This document shows positions 1 to 7,674 of a DNA stretch of 34,186 nucleotides, in pieces; the first letter of the stretch is position 1; every line of letters starts with the position of its first letter. The translations under genes were made by a program, and so were the position numbers. The stretch lies in assembly GCA_017456845.1 (NCBI GenBank), contig JAFTIP010000061.1, positions 1 through 34,186 of the forward strand. Direction: 5' to 3'. The DNA is from Ruminococcus sp. (lineage in GTDB: Bacteria > Bacillota > Clostridia > Oscillospirales > Acutalibacteraceae). Under the pieces are notes generated by a model. It worked only from the letters and a program-made list of their open reading frames with translations. It had not been told where the DNA came from and made no database searches.

Positions 1-1715
1 CCGCAGGTGCTCAAAAAGTATATAACGCTATTGAAGCTCGGATAAATTCCGCCAAAAACGTAAGTCTCGGCATTACAGGCTGTATCGGTATGTGCTACCT
101 TGAGCCTATTGTAGACGTTTATGACGGCGACGAGCTTTTTGTACGCTTTGTAAAGGTTAAGGAAGATGACGCAGAGCGTATTTTAAAGGCGGTATCAGCT
201 GAGGATTTGTCAGAGGTTGAGGACCTTTTGATTACTGATGACGATAAGTCATTCTTATCACAGCAGACAAGAATCGCTCTTCGCAACTGCGGTATTATCG
301 ACCCCACAAGCATCGAAGCCTACATAAACGCAGGCGGCTATGAGGCAATTAAAAAGGTGCTTTCCGGTATGACTCAGGACGATGTTATTGAGGTTATTAA
401 AACTTCCGGTCTTGCAGGCAGAGGCGGTGCAGGCTTCCCCACTTGGTTTAAGTGGAATGCCGCAAAAGAAAGCAAAGGCGAGGAAAAATACCTTATCTGT
501 AATGCTGACGAGGGCGACCCCGGTGCATTTATGGACAGAGCTGTTATCGAAAGCGACCCCCATACACTTATTGAGGGTATGCTTATCGGTGCTTATACAA
601 TCGGTGCAAAAGAAGCAGTTGTTTACGTTCGTGCCGAGTATCCTCTTGCTATTAAAAGACTTCAGAATGCTATCAACGAGGCAAAAGAGAAGAACCTTTT
701 GGGCCAGAACATTTTAGGCACAGACTTCTCCTGTGAAATGCGTATTAAGGCTGGTGCAGGTGCTTTCGTATGTGGCGAGGAAACTGCCCTTATCGAGTCT
801 TTGGAGGGCGAGCGTGGTATGCCCCGTCTTAAGCCTCCTTTCCCTGCTCAGTGCGGTTACTGGCAGAAGCCTTCTAACATAAATAACGTAGAAACCTTTG
901 CAAACGTTGCATGGATTATTAATAACGGCGGCGAGGCCTTTGCTGCTATGGGTACCGAAAACTCAAAGGGCACAAAGGTTTTTGCCTTAACAGGTAAAAT
1001 CAAAAAAGGCGGCTTGGTTGAGATTCCTATGGGTAAAACCCTCAGGGATGTTATCTACGGCATTGGCGGCGGAATTAAAAACGACGCTGAGTTCAAGGCG
1101 GTTCAGATGGGCGGCCCTTCAGGCGGATGTATCCCCAAGGATTTGCTTGACACAGTTATTGACTACAAGGCCTTAGGTGCAACAGGTGCCATTATGGGCT
1201 CAGGCGGTATGGTTGTTATGGACAGCTCCACCTGTATGGTTGCTATGGCTAAGTTCTTCCTTGACTTTACTGCCAAGGAAAGCTGCGGCAAGTGCGTGCC
1301 CTGCCGAATCGGCACAAAGCGTATGCTTGAAATCTTAACCAGAATTTGTGACGGCAAGGGTAAAGAAGGCGACATCGAGCTTTTAGAGGAGCTTTGCCTT
1401 GCTATTAAGGACGGTGCACTCTGCGGTTTGGGTCAGACTGCTCCAAACCCTGTGCTTACCACAATCCGCTATTTCAGAAACGAGTACGAAGCTCATATTA
1501 ATGATAAAAAATGTCCTGCAAAGGAATGCAGTAACCTTATTACCTACGAAATCGAAGGTGATAAGTGCAAGGGCTGTACATTGTGTGCTAAAAAGTGCCC
1601 TGCAACTGCAATCAGCGGTGAGCTTAAAGTTGCTCACGTTATTAATCAGGACATGTGCATCAAGTGCGGTCAGTGTGTAACACTCTGCAAATTCGGTGCA
1701 ATCAAAACTAACTAA
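1..1715 (+). CDS. nuoF: NADH-binding flavoprotein subunit (HydB/NuoF/StnB-like), 5'-truncated by window edge
   Basis: Diaphorase subunit of a soluble flavin/iron-sulfur complex: it oxidises or reduces NAD(H) at FMN and passes electrons through Fe-S clusters. The reading frame is open from base 3, so the gene starts upstream of the window. The visible N-terminus is the end of a thioredoxin-like [2Fe-2S] domain (GCIGMCYLEP near 80-107). The glycine-rich NADH/FMN site GRGGAGFPTWFKW lies near 420-458 and CGEETALIESLEGERG follows near 772-815. The N3-type cluster motif ESCGKCVPCRIGTKR is near 1279-1323. Two C-terminal [4Fe-4S] motifs (CKGCTLCAKKC and CIKCGQCVTLC) fall at about 1567-1690, the HydB arrangement rather than respiratory NuoF, which lacks that ferredoxin tail. 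A NuoE/HydC-like gene is expected just upstream. It is followed after 15 bp by the GltD-like partner. Family is certain; the exact complex is inferred from the neighbour. Confidence 0.92.
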   Translation, partial: AGAQKVYNAIEARINSAKNVSLGITGCIGMCYLEPIVDVYDGDELFVRFVKVKEDDAERILKAVSAEDLSEVEDLLITDDDKSFLSQQTRIALRNCGIIDPTSIEAYINAGGYEAIKKVLSGMTQDDVIEVIKTSGLAGRGGAGFPTWFKWNAAKESKGEEKYLICNADEGDPGAFMDRAVIESDPHTLIEGMLIGAYTIGAKEAVVYVRAEYPLAIKRLQNAINEAKEKNLLGQNILGTDFSCEMRIKAGAGAFVCGEETALIESLEGERGMPRLKPPFPAQCGYWQKPSNINNVETFANVAWIINNGGEAFAAMGTENSKGTKVFALTGKIKKGGLVEIPMGKTLRDVIYGIGGGIKNDAEFKAVQMGGPSGGCIPKDLLDTVIDYKALGATGAIMGSGGMVVMDSSTCMVAMAKFFLDFTAKESCGKCVPCRIGTKRMLEILTRICDGKGKEGDIELLEELCLAIKDGALCGLGQTAPNPVLTTIRYFRNEYEAHINDKKCPAKECSNLITYEIEGDKCKGCTLCAKKCPATAISGELKVAHVINQDMCIKCGQCVTLCKFGAIKTN

Positions 1716-1730
1716 GGAGGTGCCGCTGAG

Positions 1731-3767
1731 ATGGATAAAATCAAACTTACTATTAATGGTACGGAAGTTTTTGCAAATAATGGCGACACCGTGCTTAATG
1801 CCGCAAAAAATGCAGGCATTGAAATCCCTACCCTTTGCCACCACGAGTCCGTTAAAGTTTTTGGTGCTTGCGGTATCTGCGTTGTAGAGGCTGAGGGTAT
1901 ACCTAAGCTTCTTCGTGCTTGCAGTGCAAAGGTAAGCGAGGGTATGGTAATTAATACCGAAAGCGAAAGAGTTATTAAAGCTCGTAAAGTTGCTTTAGAA
2001 CTTTTAATGAGCGACCACACAGGCGACTGCGTGGCTCCTTGCTCACTTAACTGCCCTGCAGGTACAGACTGTCAGGGTTACATCAAGGCAATTGCTGAGG
2101 GTGACGATAAAAAGGCGGTTGAGATTATTAAGGAAAAGCTTCCTTTGCCTGCTTCTATCGGTCGAGTATGTCCTCATCCTTGTGAGTCTAACTGCCGCAG
2201 AAAGTTAGTAGAAGAGCCTATGAGCATAGCTTTTCTTAAGTATTTTGCCGCAGATAATGATATGAATTCCGAAAATCCCTTTAAGCCTCAGGTTGCAGAG
2301 CCCACAGGTAAGACCGTTGCCATTATAGGCGGCGGCCCTGCAGGCTTAACTGCCGCATATTTCTTAAGCGTAAAGGGTCACAAGGTAACAATTTTTGATG
2401 CTATGCCTAAAATGGGCGGTATGCTTAGATACGGCATTCCCGAGTACAGACTTCCCAAGGCTGTGCTTGATAAGGAAATTGAGCAGATTGCTTCCTTAGG
2501 CGTTCAGATGAAGAATAATGTTAAAATCGGCAAGGACGTAACTTTTTCCGACATCCGCAAAGACTTTGACGCAACCTTGGTTGCAATAGGTGCTTGGAGC
2601 AGTATGTCCACCCGTACAAAGGGCGAAGAGCTTGAGGGCGTTGTAGGCGGTATTGACTTCCTCAGAACAGTTGCTGAGGGCGAGCCTATGTTTATCGGCG
2701 AGAAAGTTGCCGTTGTAGGCGGCGGTAACACCGCTATGGACGCTTGCAGAAGTGCCGTTCGCCTTGGTGCAAAAGAGGTTTACGTTATTTACAGACGTAC
2801 CAGAGCCGAGATGCCTGCTGAGGATATCGAGATTGAAGAGGCAATGGAAGAGGGTGTAACCTTTAAGTTCCTTACAAATCCCGATGAATATATTGGCGAG
2901 TCAGGCAGAGTAAAGACCGTTAAGCTTCAGGTTATGGAGCTGGGCGAGCCTGATGCCTCGGGCAGACGTTCACCTGTGCCTGTTGAGGGTGAGTTTGAGT
3001 ATCTTGACGTTGACACAGTAATTGCCGCAATCGGCCAGAAGGTTGACGTTAAGGGCTTCGAGGAATTAGAGCTTAATAACCGTGGCATAATTTCTGCCGA
3101 CGAGTTTACTTTCCGAACAAATCTGAGTGACGTATTCGCTGTTGGCGACGCTACCAACCGTGGTGCATCCATTGCTATTGCCGCAATCGGCGAGGCTAAC
3201 AAGGCAGCTGAGGTTATTGACAGCTTCCTCAAAGGTGACTGTGTGCCTTACATTAAGCCTTACTACAGTGAGCGTGAGGTTACTGCCGAAATGCTCAGCG
3301 ATAAGGAGAAAAAGGCAAGAGTTAAGATGCCTGTTCGTATTCCCGAAGAGAGAAGAAACGACTTCAAGGAGATTAACTTAGGCTTTAGCGAAGCAGATGC
3401 AAGAGCCGAGGCAAAAAGATGCCTTGAGTGCGGCTGCCACGACTTTAAGGATTGCTCACTTATCAAGCACGCTAACCGCTATGTAATCGACCCCTGCCGC
3501 TTTGAGGGTGTTAAGCACAAGACCTTTGTTGAGGAAAGCCTCGTTTCTATCGAGCGTAATCAGGGCAAGTGTATTCTTTGCTCGCTTTGCGTAAGAGTTT
3601 GCGACGAAGTTGCCAAGAAGGGCATTTTAGGCTTGGTTGGCCGTGGCTTTGAAACCACAATCAAACCCGAGTTCAACAATCCCGAAACAATTCAGTGCTG
3701 CCTCACTTGCAAAAAGTGTGCAGAAGCCTGCCCCACAGGTGCACTTAAGATTTTAAATAATATGTGA
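1731..3767 (+). CDS. Ferredoxin-domain/GltD-type NAD(P)H oxidoreductase with C-terminal 4Fe-4S clusters (StnC-like transhydrogenase subunit)
   Basis: 678 aa with three parts. Residues 1-75 are a [2Fe-2S] ferredoxin-like domain (Cys36, 47, 50, 64). Residues 95-500 resemble the glutamate synthase small subunit/NfnB fold: a cysteine-rich segment (Cys100, 104, 108, 114, 147, 151, 155), FAD motif GGGPAG near 200, and a second dinucleotide motif GGGNTAMD near 330 followed by YRRTRAEMPA near 354, typical of NADPH binding. Residues 560-678 hold further cysteines and two [4Fe-4S] motifs (CILCSLCVRVC, then CLTCKKCAEAC). No H-cluster or molybdopterin motif is present, so it is neither hydrogenase nor formate dehydrogenase. 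Family knowledge: HydB-like plus ferredoxin-GltD subunits form the Sporomusa-type Nfn (StnABC), which couples NADH, NADPH and ferredoxin pools. The ribosome site AAGGAGGTG (1714-1722) fixes the start. Cellular role is inferred. Confidence 0.88.
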   Translation: MDKIKLTINGTEVFANNGDTVLNAAKNAGIEIPTLCHHESVKVFGACGICVVEAEGIPKLLRACSAKVSEGMVINTESERVIKARKVALELLMSDHTGDCVAPCSLNCPAGTDCQGYIKAIAEGDDKKAVEIIKEKLPLPASIGRVCPHPCESNCRRKLVEEPMSIAFLKYFAADNDMNSENPFKPQVAEPTGKTVAIIGGGPAGLTAAYFLSVKGHKVTIFDAMPKMGGMLRYGIPEYRLPKAVLDKEIEQIASLGVQMKNNVKIGKDVTFSDIRKDFDATLVAIGAWSSMSTRTKGEELEGVVGGIDFLRTVAEGEPMFIGEKVAVVGGGNTAMDACRSAVRLGAKEVYVIYRRTRAEMPAEDIEIEEAMEEGVTFKFLTNPDEYIGESGRVKTVKLQVMELGEPDASGRRSPVPVEGEFEYLDVDTVIAAIGQKVDVKGFEELELNNRGIISADEFTFRTNLSDVFAVGDATNRGASIAIAAIGEANKAAEVIDSFLKGDCVPYIKPYYSEREVTAEMLSDKEKKARVKMPVRIPEERRNDFKEINLGFSEADARAEAKRCLECGCHDFKDCSLIKHANRYVIDPCRFEGVKHKTFVEESLVSIERNQGKCILCSLCVRVCDEVAKKGILGLVGRGFETTIKPEFNNPETIQCCLTCKKCAEACPTGALKILNNM

Positions 3768-3773
3768 TAAAAC

Positions 3774-3807
3774 AACCGCCGCTGAGGATAAACTCGACGG
3801 CGGTTTT
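3774..3807 (+). terminator. Rho-independent terminator after the StnC-like gene
   Basis: An 8-bp perfect stem (AACCGCCG at 3774-3781, CGGCGGTT at 3798-3805) with a 16-nt loop and a short T run. It lies 7 bp beyond the stop codon. Confidence 0.7.
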
Positions 3808-3814
3808 GTCTATA

Positions 3815-3889
3815 GTAGGGGCGGATACTATCCGCCCGAAAGGTTAATGTTATAGCAACACATAGCGGGCGATTGGTAATCGCCCCTAC
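3815..3889. repeat. 75-bp inverted-repeat element made of two tight hairpins
   Basis: Outer arms GTAGGGGCG (3815-3823) and CGCCCCTAC (3881-3889) are perfect inverse complements. Inside each end is a separate 8-bp hairpin with a 3-nt loop: GGGCGGAT/ATCCGCCC (3819-3837) and GGGCGATT/AATCGCCC (3867-3885). The middle 30 bp is unstructured to the eye. This resembles small non-autonomous palindromic repeats. Only one arm-like trace (GTAGGGACGG near 24516) was noticed elsewhere in the window. Confidence 0.6.
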
Positions 3890-3895
3890 AATGAA

Positions 3896-3960
3896 GTGCT
3901 GAAAGTTTTTTAACATCTGACCTGTCCAAAGGCGGAGGTGCCCTGCAGGTGGCTAACCCA
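3896..3960 (+). repeat. Dispersed intergenic repeat, copy 1 of 3
   Basis: Carries the core AAAGGCGGAGGTGCCCTGC followed by GGTGGCTAACCC, preceded by a GAAAGTT...CCTGTCC segment. The same order of segments occurs at 17590-17650 and, inverted, at 30281-30342. It sits directly beside the 75-bp inverted-repeat element. Function unknown. Confidence 0.6.
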
Positions 3961-3972
3961 CGTACAAAACAA

Positions 3973-4013
3973 GAACAGCGAGCTGTTGCGGTCAGCTCGC
4001 TGTTCCTGTTTTT
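3973..4013 (+). terminator. Strong hairpin terminator
   Basis: A 13-bp perfect stem (GAACAGCGAGCTG 3973-3985, CAGCTCGCTGTTC 3993-4005) with a 7-nt loop, then CTGTTTTTATT. It is the second terminator downstream of the StnC-like gene. The left side is A-rich (AAAACA), so it could act on either strand. Confidence 0.75.
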
Positions 4014-4023
4014 ATTAAATGAG

Positions 4024-4114
4024 GGGTTCACAGAATTAATACGTCTGTGACAGAGGAGGGGTAGAACATGAACCCTACCTTTCGGGTTCAGTTACATTAT
4101 ATATTATAATGTAA
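4024..4114 (+). promoter_or_regulatory. Structured leader-like segment with alternative hairpins upstream of lexA
   Basis: GGGTTC at 4024-4029 and again at 4084-4089 can each pair with GAACCC at 4070-4075, so the pairings exclude one another. GGTAG (4060-4064) can also pair with CTACC (4075-4079). A separate hairpin TCACAGA/TCTGTGA spans 4028-4050. The segment ends in a 23-bp AT-rich palindrome (TTACATTATA, 3-nt loop, TATAATGTAA; 4092-4114). It encloses a short reading frame at 4068-4109. Whether it is transcribed, or linked to lexA, is not shown by sequence alone. Confidence 0.35.
4068..4109 (+). CDS. Possible 13-aa leader peptide (MNPTFRVQLHYIL)
   Basis: ATG at 4068 is preceded by GAGGAGG (4053-4059) at 8-nt spacing, a better ribosome site than those of several real genes here. 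The frame closes with TAA after 13 codons, inside an AT-rich palindrome. Its first codons form one side of a hairpin that can alternatively pair upstream. This is compatible with a leader peptide, but the peptide has no run of regulatory codons and no known homologue comes to mind. Treat as a candidate only. Confidence 0.3.
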   Translation: MNPTFRVQLHYIL

Positions 4115-4201
4115 GCAAATTTGTTAACTACCTGTTAACCTAAACTGAACATTTCCTGTTTTATTTGTGAATAAATTTCGCAAAAATTTTAAAACAAATG
4201 T

Positions 4202-4230
4202 TTGCATTTGGGCGTTGTATATGTTACTAT
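4202..4230 (+). promoter_or_regulatory. Probable lexA promoter, with possible LexA-type operator overlapping it
   Basis: TTGCAT (4202-4207), 17-bp spacer, TACTAT (4225-4230), 25 bp before the lexA start. A dyad AAAC-AAAT-GTTT at 4192-4203 overlaps the -35 and is a relaxed match to the Gram-positive LexA box GAAC-N4-GTTC. Autoregulation would be expected for lexA, but the operator match is imperfect. Confidence 0.4.
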
Positions 4231-4255
4231 GTAATCAGAAAGTGAGGTTTTTACT

Positions 4256-4846
4256 ATGAAGCCGCTTACCAAAAGTCAGCAAAAAGTTTATGATTATATA
4301 CATGAATGCGCTCAGGATAACCGCATCCCCTCGGTTCGTGAGATTTGTGCAGTTACAGGGCTTAAGTCTACTTCTACCGTGCACCTGCACCTTAAAACTT
4401 TGGAGGAAAAGGGTCTTATTGAGCGTGACAAGGGCTTAAATCGCAGTATCCGTTTATCGGGCTCTGAAAAAAGCTCCCAGATTCCAATTATGGGCCGTGT
4501 TACTGCAGGTATGCCTATTTTAGCGGTGGAGGACATTGAGGGTTATGTGCCCGTAAGCGAAAGCGTCAGAAGAGGCAGAGAGCTTTTTGCCCTTCGCGTT
4601 TGCGGTGAAAGTATGATTAACGCAGGCATCTTAGACGGCGACATTGCCATTGTTCACCGTACTCCTGTTGCCGAAAACGGCGACATTGTTGTGGCTCTTA
4701 TTGAGGACGAGGCTACCGTTAAAAGATTTTATAAGGAAAACGGACATTTTAGGTTTCAGCCTGAAAATGACGCTTTTGAGCCTATAATTGTTGACGAGGT
4801 TGCTCTGCTGGGTAAGCTTGTAGCAATTTACCGAAATTTTGAATAA
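4256..4846 (+). CDS. lexA: LexA repressor, SOS response transcriptional regulator
   Basis: 196 aa, normal length for LexA. The N-terminal winged-helix domain (about residues 1-68) contains IPSVREICAVTGLKSTSTV, the recognition-helix region. The self-cleavage bond is Ala84-Gly85 in VTAGMP. The C-terminal S24 peptidase domain has the catalytic pair Ser119 (CGESM) and Lys156 (ATVKRF). RecA-stimulated autoproteolysis at the Ala-Gly bond inactivates it and derepresses DNA repair genes. It has its own ribosome site (AGTGAGG at 4241-4247) and stands alone: terminators lie on both sides, so it is monocistronic. No other SOS gene lies in the window. Confidence 0.97.
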   Translation: MKPLTKSQQKVYDYIHECAQDNRIPSVREICAVTGLKSTSTVHLHLKTLEEKGLIERDKGLNRSIRLSGSEKSSQIPIMGRVTAGMPILAVEDIEGYVPVSESVRRGRELFALRVCGESMINAGILDGDIAIVHRTPVAENGDIVVALIEDEATVKRFYKENGHFRFQPENDAFEPIIVDEVALLGKLVAIYRNFE

Positions 4847-4855
4847 AATTTTTAC

Positions 4856-4886
4856 AGCCTTTCTTTAAGTAGAAAGGCTTTTTTTC
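4856..4886 (+). terminator. lexA terminator
   Basis: A 9-bp perfect stem AGCCTTTCT/AGAAAGGCT (4856-4864 and 4871-4879) with a 6-nt loop and a T-rich tail, 10 bp after the lexA stop. Confidence 0.9.
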
Positions 4887-4915
4887 TTGTATAAATAATT
4901 TGGCTGTGTTATAAT
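4887..4915 (+). promoter_or_regulatory. Promoter of the secreted phosphoesterase gene
   Basis: TTGTAT (4887-4892), 17-bp spacer, TATAAT (4910-4915), 34 bp before the GTG start. It begins where the lexA terminator tail ends. Confidence 0.6.
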
Positions 4916-4948
4916 TATTTTGTATAAAATATCCAAGGAGTGAATAAC

Positions 4949-7606
4949 GTGAAAAGATTTACAAAACCTCTTTCATTGCTGTTGGCATTTTTAATAATGC
5001 TCAGCAGCGTAATGGTAATTTCGGCTGTTAATATTTTCGCGGCCGGTACTCTGACTTACAGCTTTTCTTCCACAAAGGCAGGCTATGCTCAGGGTAAAAT
5101 TTCTCTTAGCGGTTTAAGCGGTGATTATGACCTTTACTGGGCAGACAACACCAAAGCCCTTACCGGTTACAGAAAAATAGCCACCGTAAGTGGTTCGGGT
5201 TCGTTTGATATGCCGAAGTATACCGCTATTCCTGATGCTGCCACAAAGCTTATTGCAGTAAAGTCAGGCTCAAGCACTCTTACAGTTTCAGGTGCGGCTG
5301 CTGTATACTCTATTCCTGCAAGCAAACAATTTAACTCTAAGCTTCTTTACACCTTTGGTTCCATAAGCGACCCTCAGCTTGCTAACGATTCCTATGGTTC
5401 AGGCTCTTATCCTCATGATGAGACACATTTAAAAAAGGCTCTGGAAACTCTGGCAACGCGTGACGTTGACTTTACGGTTTTATCCGGTGACGTTGTAAAC
5501 GACCAGAATGGTGCCCAAACCTATGCTGCAGAGTTTGAGCGTTATCAGCGAATTCTGGCTGATTCTTCTTACGCTGCACCTATTTACGAGGCTAACGGAA
5601 ATCATGATGTTGCTACATATTGGGACAAAAACGGCAACTACTATAACAATAACGCTCCATTTATTAAGGCTACCGGTCTTAACGGCGACAAGTCTACAAT
5701 CAATGCCGGCAAGCCTTACTTTGAGGTAACCGAGCCCGTTACAGGCGACCACTTTATTTTTATGGCTCTTGAGGGCGGATTTTACACCAATAAAGGTACT
5801 CAGTTCTCTAAGGCTCAGCTTGATTGGCTTGAGGGCCTTTTAAAGAAGTATAAGAATGACGGTAAGAACATCTTTATTATCGAGCATGCCAACGTAGGCG
5901 GTTGGGGTAGTGGCGACAAGCTTACAACTCCTTACTACTATGACCTTGCACTTGTAAAGTCTAACTCTGATGTAAGCCGTTTTGTTAAACTTATGGAAAC
6001 TTACAAGGACTGTGTTATTATTACAGGTCATACTCATCTTCAGTTAGAGGCAAAGGATTCATGGGTTGGCCAGTATAACTACTCTGACAACAACGGTACC
6101 TCTGCCGTAATGATTCATAACTCCGCTATCGGCGGTGTTCGTAAGCTGGTTAACGGCAAGGTTGACAGAAGTGCACAGCTTGGCCTTTCCGAGGGCTATA
6201 TTGTAGAGGTTTATGAGGATGGTATCCTCTTTAACGGTACCAATATGTACTATAATGAAATGATTCCTCAGTGCTGTTACATTATTCCTATGACAACAAG
6301 CGAGCAGGAAGTTGTTACAACTCCTACCGAGCCTACAACCAAGGCTACAGAGCCTGCAAAGACCGAGGCTACAGAGCCTAAGGTAACTACTGTGGCTACA
6401 AAGCCTACAGTTACAGAGCCCAAGGAAACAACCAAGGCAACTGAGCCTGTGGTTATTCCTACAACAGTTGTAACAATTCCCACAGAGCCTACAGGTACTA
6501 CTGAGGTAACTGTGCCTGAGGTTGATGAGCTTGCTCCTGTTGTTATTGTTGAAAAGCTCAGTAACGGCAACATTAAGGCAAGTGCTTATCCTGCAGACGG
6601 CAACTATGACTGTCAGTATCAGTTTGCTATCAACGGAGCAGTGTATCAGAAGTACTCCGATAAATCTACATTTACTTTCAGCGTTCCTTATGATTCAGAG
6701 TACGTGGTTTCGGTATCACTTAAATATTCTGAGGGCGATGCTCACGACGCTTCTGTAGCTTTTGAGGTGGTAAACGGTGAGGCGGTTCTTCCTGAAATGC
6801 CAGATGTTCCCACAAAACCTGCTCAGACTGAGCCTACAGAAACTACCATTCAGGGCGAGCCTTCGGAGTCGACAACTTCCGATATAATTACCACAACCGT
6901 AACACAGGCTACAACCGCAACTGTGCCTGATGATATTCCTTTTTACGGCGATGCAGACCTTAACGGTAAAGTTAACGTTAAGGATGCAACACAGGTTCAG
7001 AAGTATACAGCAAAAATGCTCACTCTCGAGGGTATTGCATTTACTCAGGCAGACGTAACAGGCGACGGTAAGGTTAACATCAAGGATGCAACTGCTATCC
7101 AGAAATATGTTGCCAAAATTATTGCTGTGTTCCCTGTAGAAGAGGCTTCGCTTGTAACAGTTAGTGCAGGTACTACTGCAAAGCAGGATTTGGAGACCTA
7201 CTACACCTACAGCTCCTACGACCAGTATATGGCTCTTAAGAGAGCTAATCTTGACTCTGCAACCCAGACTGTTATAACAAAATGCCAGAACGCCCTTTAT
7301 GATATCGTTGGCTATAAGCCCGGCGAAACCAAGAGTATTACGGTTTATTTTGAGAATTCAAAGAACTGGAGCACGGTTAAAATTTATGCTTGGGGCACAG
7401 GCGGTAAAAATGCAGAGTGGTCAGGTGTTGCTATGACCAAGCAGAGCAACGGCAAGTACAGCTATACTTTTAACTATTCAGATTATCAGAATATTATTTT
7501 CAATGACGGCAGTTCACAGACCGTGGATATAAGTCATCCCGGAACTGACGGACTTGTTTATAAGATTTCAGGCGAATCCGGCGGTAAGTTTACTGTAACT
7601 TGCTGA
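4949..7606 (+). CDS. Secreted calcineurin-like metallophosphoesterase with dockerin and CBM26-like domain
   Basis: 885 aa from GTG at 4949. An in-frame GTG at 4940 overlaps the ribosome site AAGGAG (4935-4940) and is unlikely. Residues 1-33 form a signal peptide (KRF start, long hydrophobic core, AXA end). A small beta-rich region follows to about 130. The catalytic domain (about 135-445) shows the metallophosphoesterase metal-site motifs SDPQ, SGDVVND, NGNHD, an EH pair and GHTH. A Thr/Pro/Glu-rich linker (about 455-515), an Ig-like segment and a second linker come next. The type I dockerin has two repeats, each D-x-N/D-G-KVNxKDAT (about 660-722). The last 100 residues contain YFENSKNWSTVKIYAWG and a FNDGSSQT segment, as in CBM26 starch-binding modules. 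The dockerin predicts docking to a cohesin scaffold outside the cell. Substrate unknown. Confidence 0.88.
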   Translation: MKRFTKPLSLLLAFLIMLSSVMVISAVNIFAAGTLTYSFSSTKAGYAQGKISLSGLSGDYDLYWADNTKALTGYRKIATVSGSGSFDMPKYTAIPDAATKLIAVKSGSSTLTVSGAAAVYSIPASKQFNSKLLYTFGSISDPQLANDSYGSGSYPHDETHLKKALETLATRDVDFTVLSGDVVNDQNGAQTYAAEFERYQRILADSSYAAPIYEANGNHDVATYWDKNGNYYNNNAPFIKATGLNGDKSTINAGKPYFEVTEPVTGDHFIFMALEGGFYTNKGTQFSKAQLDWLEGLLKKYKNDGKNIFIIEHANVGGWGSGDKLTTPYYYDLALVKSNSDVSRFVKLMETYKDCVIITGHTHLQLEAKDSWVGQYNYSDNNGTSAVMIHNSAIGGVRKLVNGKVDRSAQLGLSEGYIVEVYEDGILFNGTNMYYNEMIPQCCYIIPMTTSEQEVVTTPTEPTTKATEPAKTEATEPKVTTVATKPTVTEPKETTKATEPVVIPTTVVTIPTEPTGTTEVTVPEVDELAPVVIVEKLSNGNIKASAYPADGNYDCQYQFAINGAVYQKYSDKSTFTFSVPYDSEYVVSVSLKYSEGDAHDASVAFEVVNGEAVLPEMPDVPTKPAQTEPTETTIQGEPSESTTSDIITTTVTQATTATVPDDIPFYGDADLNGKVNVKDATQVQKYTAKMLTLEGIAFTQADVTGDGKVNIKDATAIQKYVAKIIAVFPVEEASLVTVSAGTTAKQDLETYYTYSSYDQYMALKRANLDSATQTVITKCQNALYDIVGYKPGETKSITVYFENSKNWSTVKIYAWGTGGKNAEWSGVAMTKQSNGKYSYTFNYSDYQNIIFNDGSSQTVDISHPGTDGLVYKISGESGGKFTVTC

Positions 7607-7635
7607 GCGTAATGCGTAATTTGAAATTTTAAGTC

Positions 7636-7674
7636 AAAAACCTTCCCTTGTTTTTCCAAGGGAAGGTTTTTTTG
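7636..7674 (+). terminator. Terminator of the secreted phosphoesterase gene
   Basis: A 15-bp perfect stem (AAAAACCTTCCCTTG 7636-7650, complement 7657-7671) with a 6-nt loop and T tail. The A-rich left side makes it potentially bidirectional. Confidence 0.92.

Noticed and set aside
1-3767. NADH-dependent [FeFe]-hydrogenase operon
   Set aside because: The protein after the HydB-like subunit has a GltD-type core and lacks the H-cluster cysteine motifs.
3828-4031. Minus-strand frame of 67 codons in the gap before lexA
   Set aside because: It is made wholly of the inverted-repeat element, the dispersed repeat and a terminator stem.
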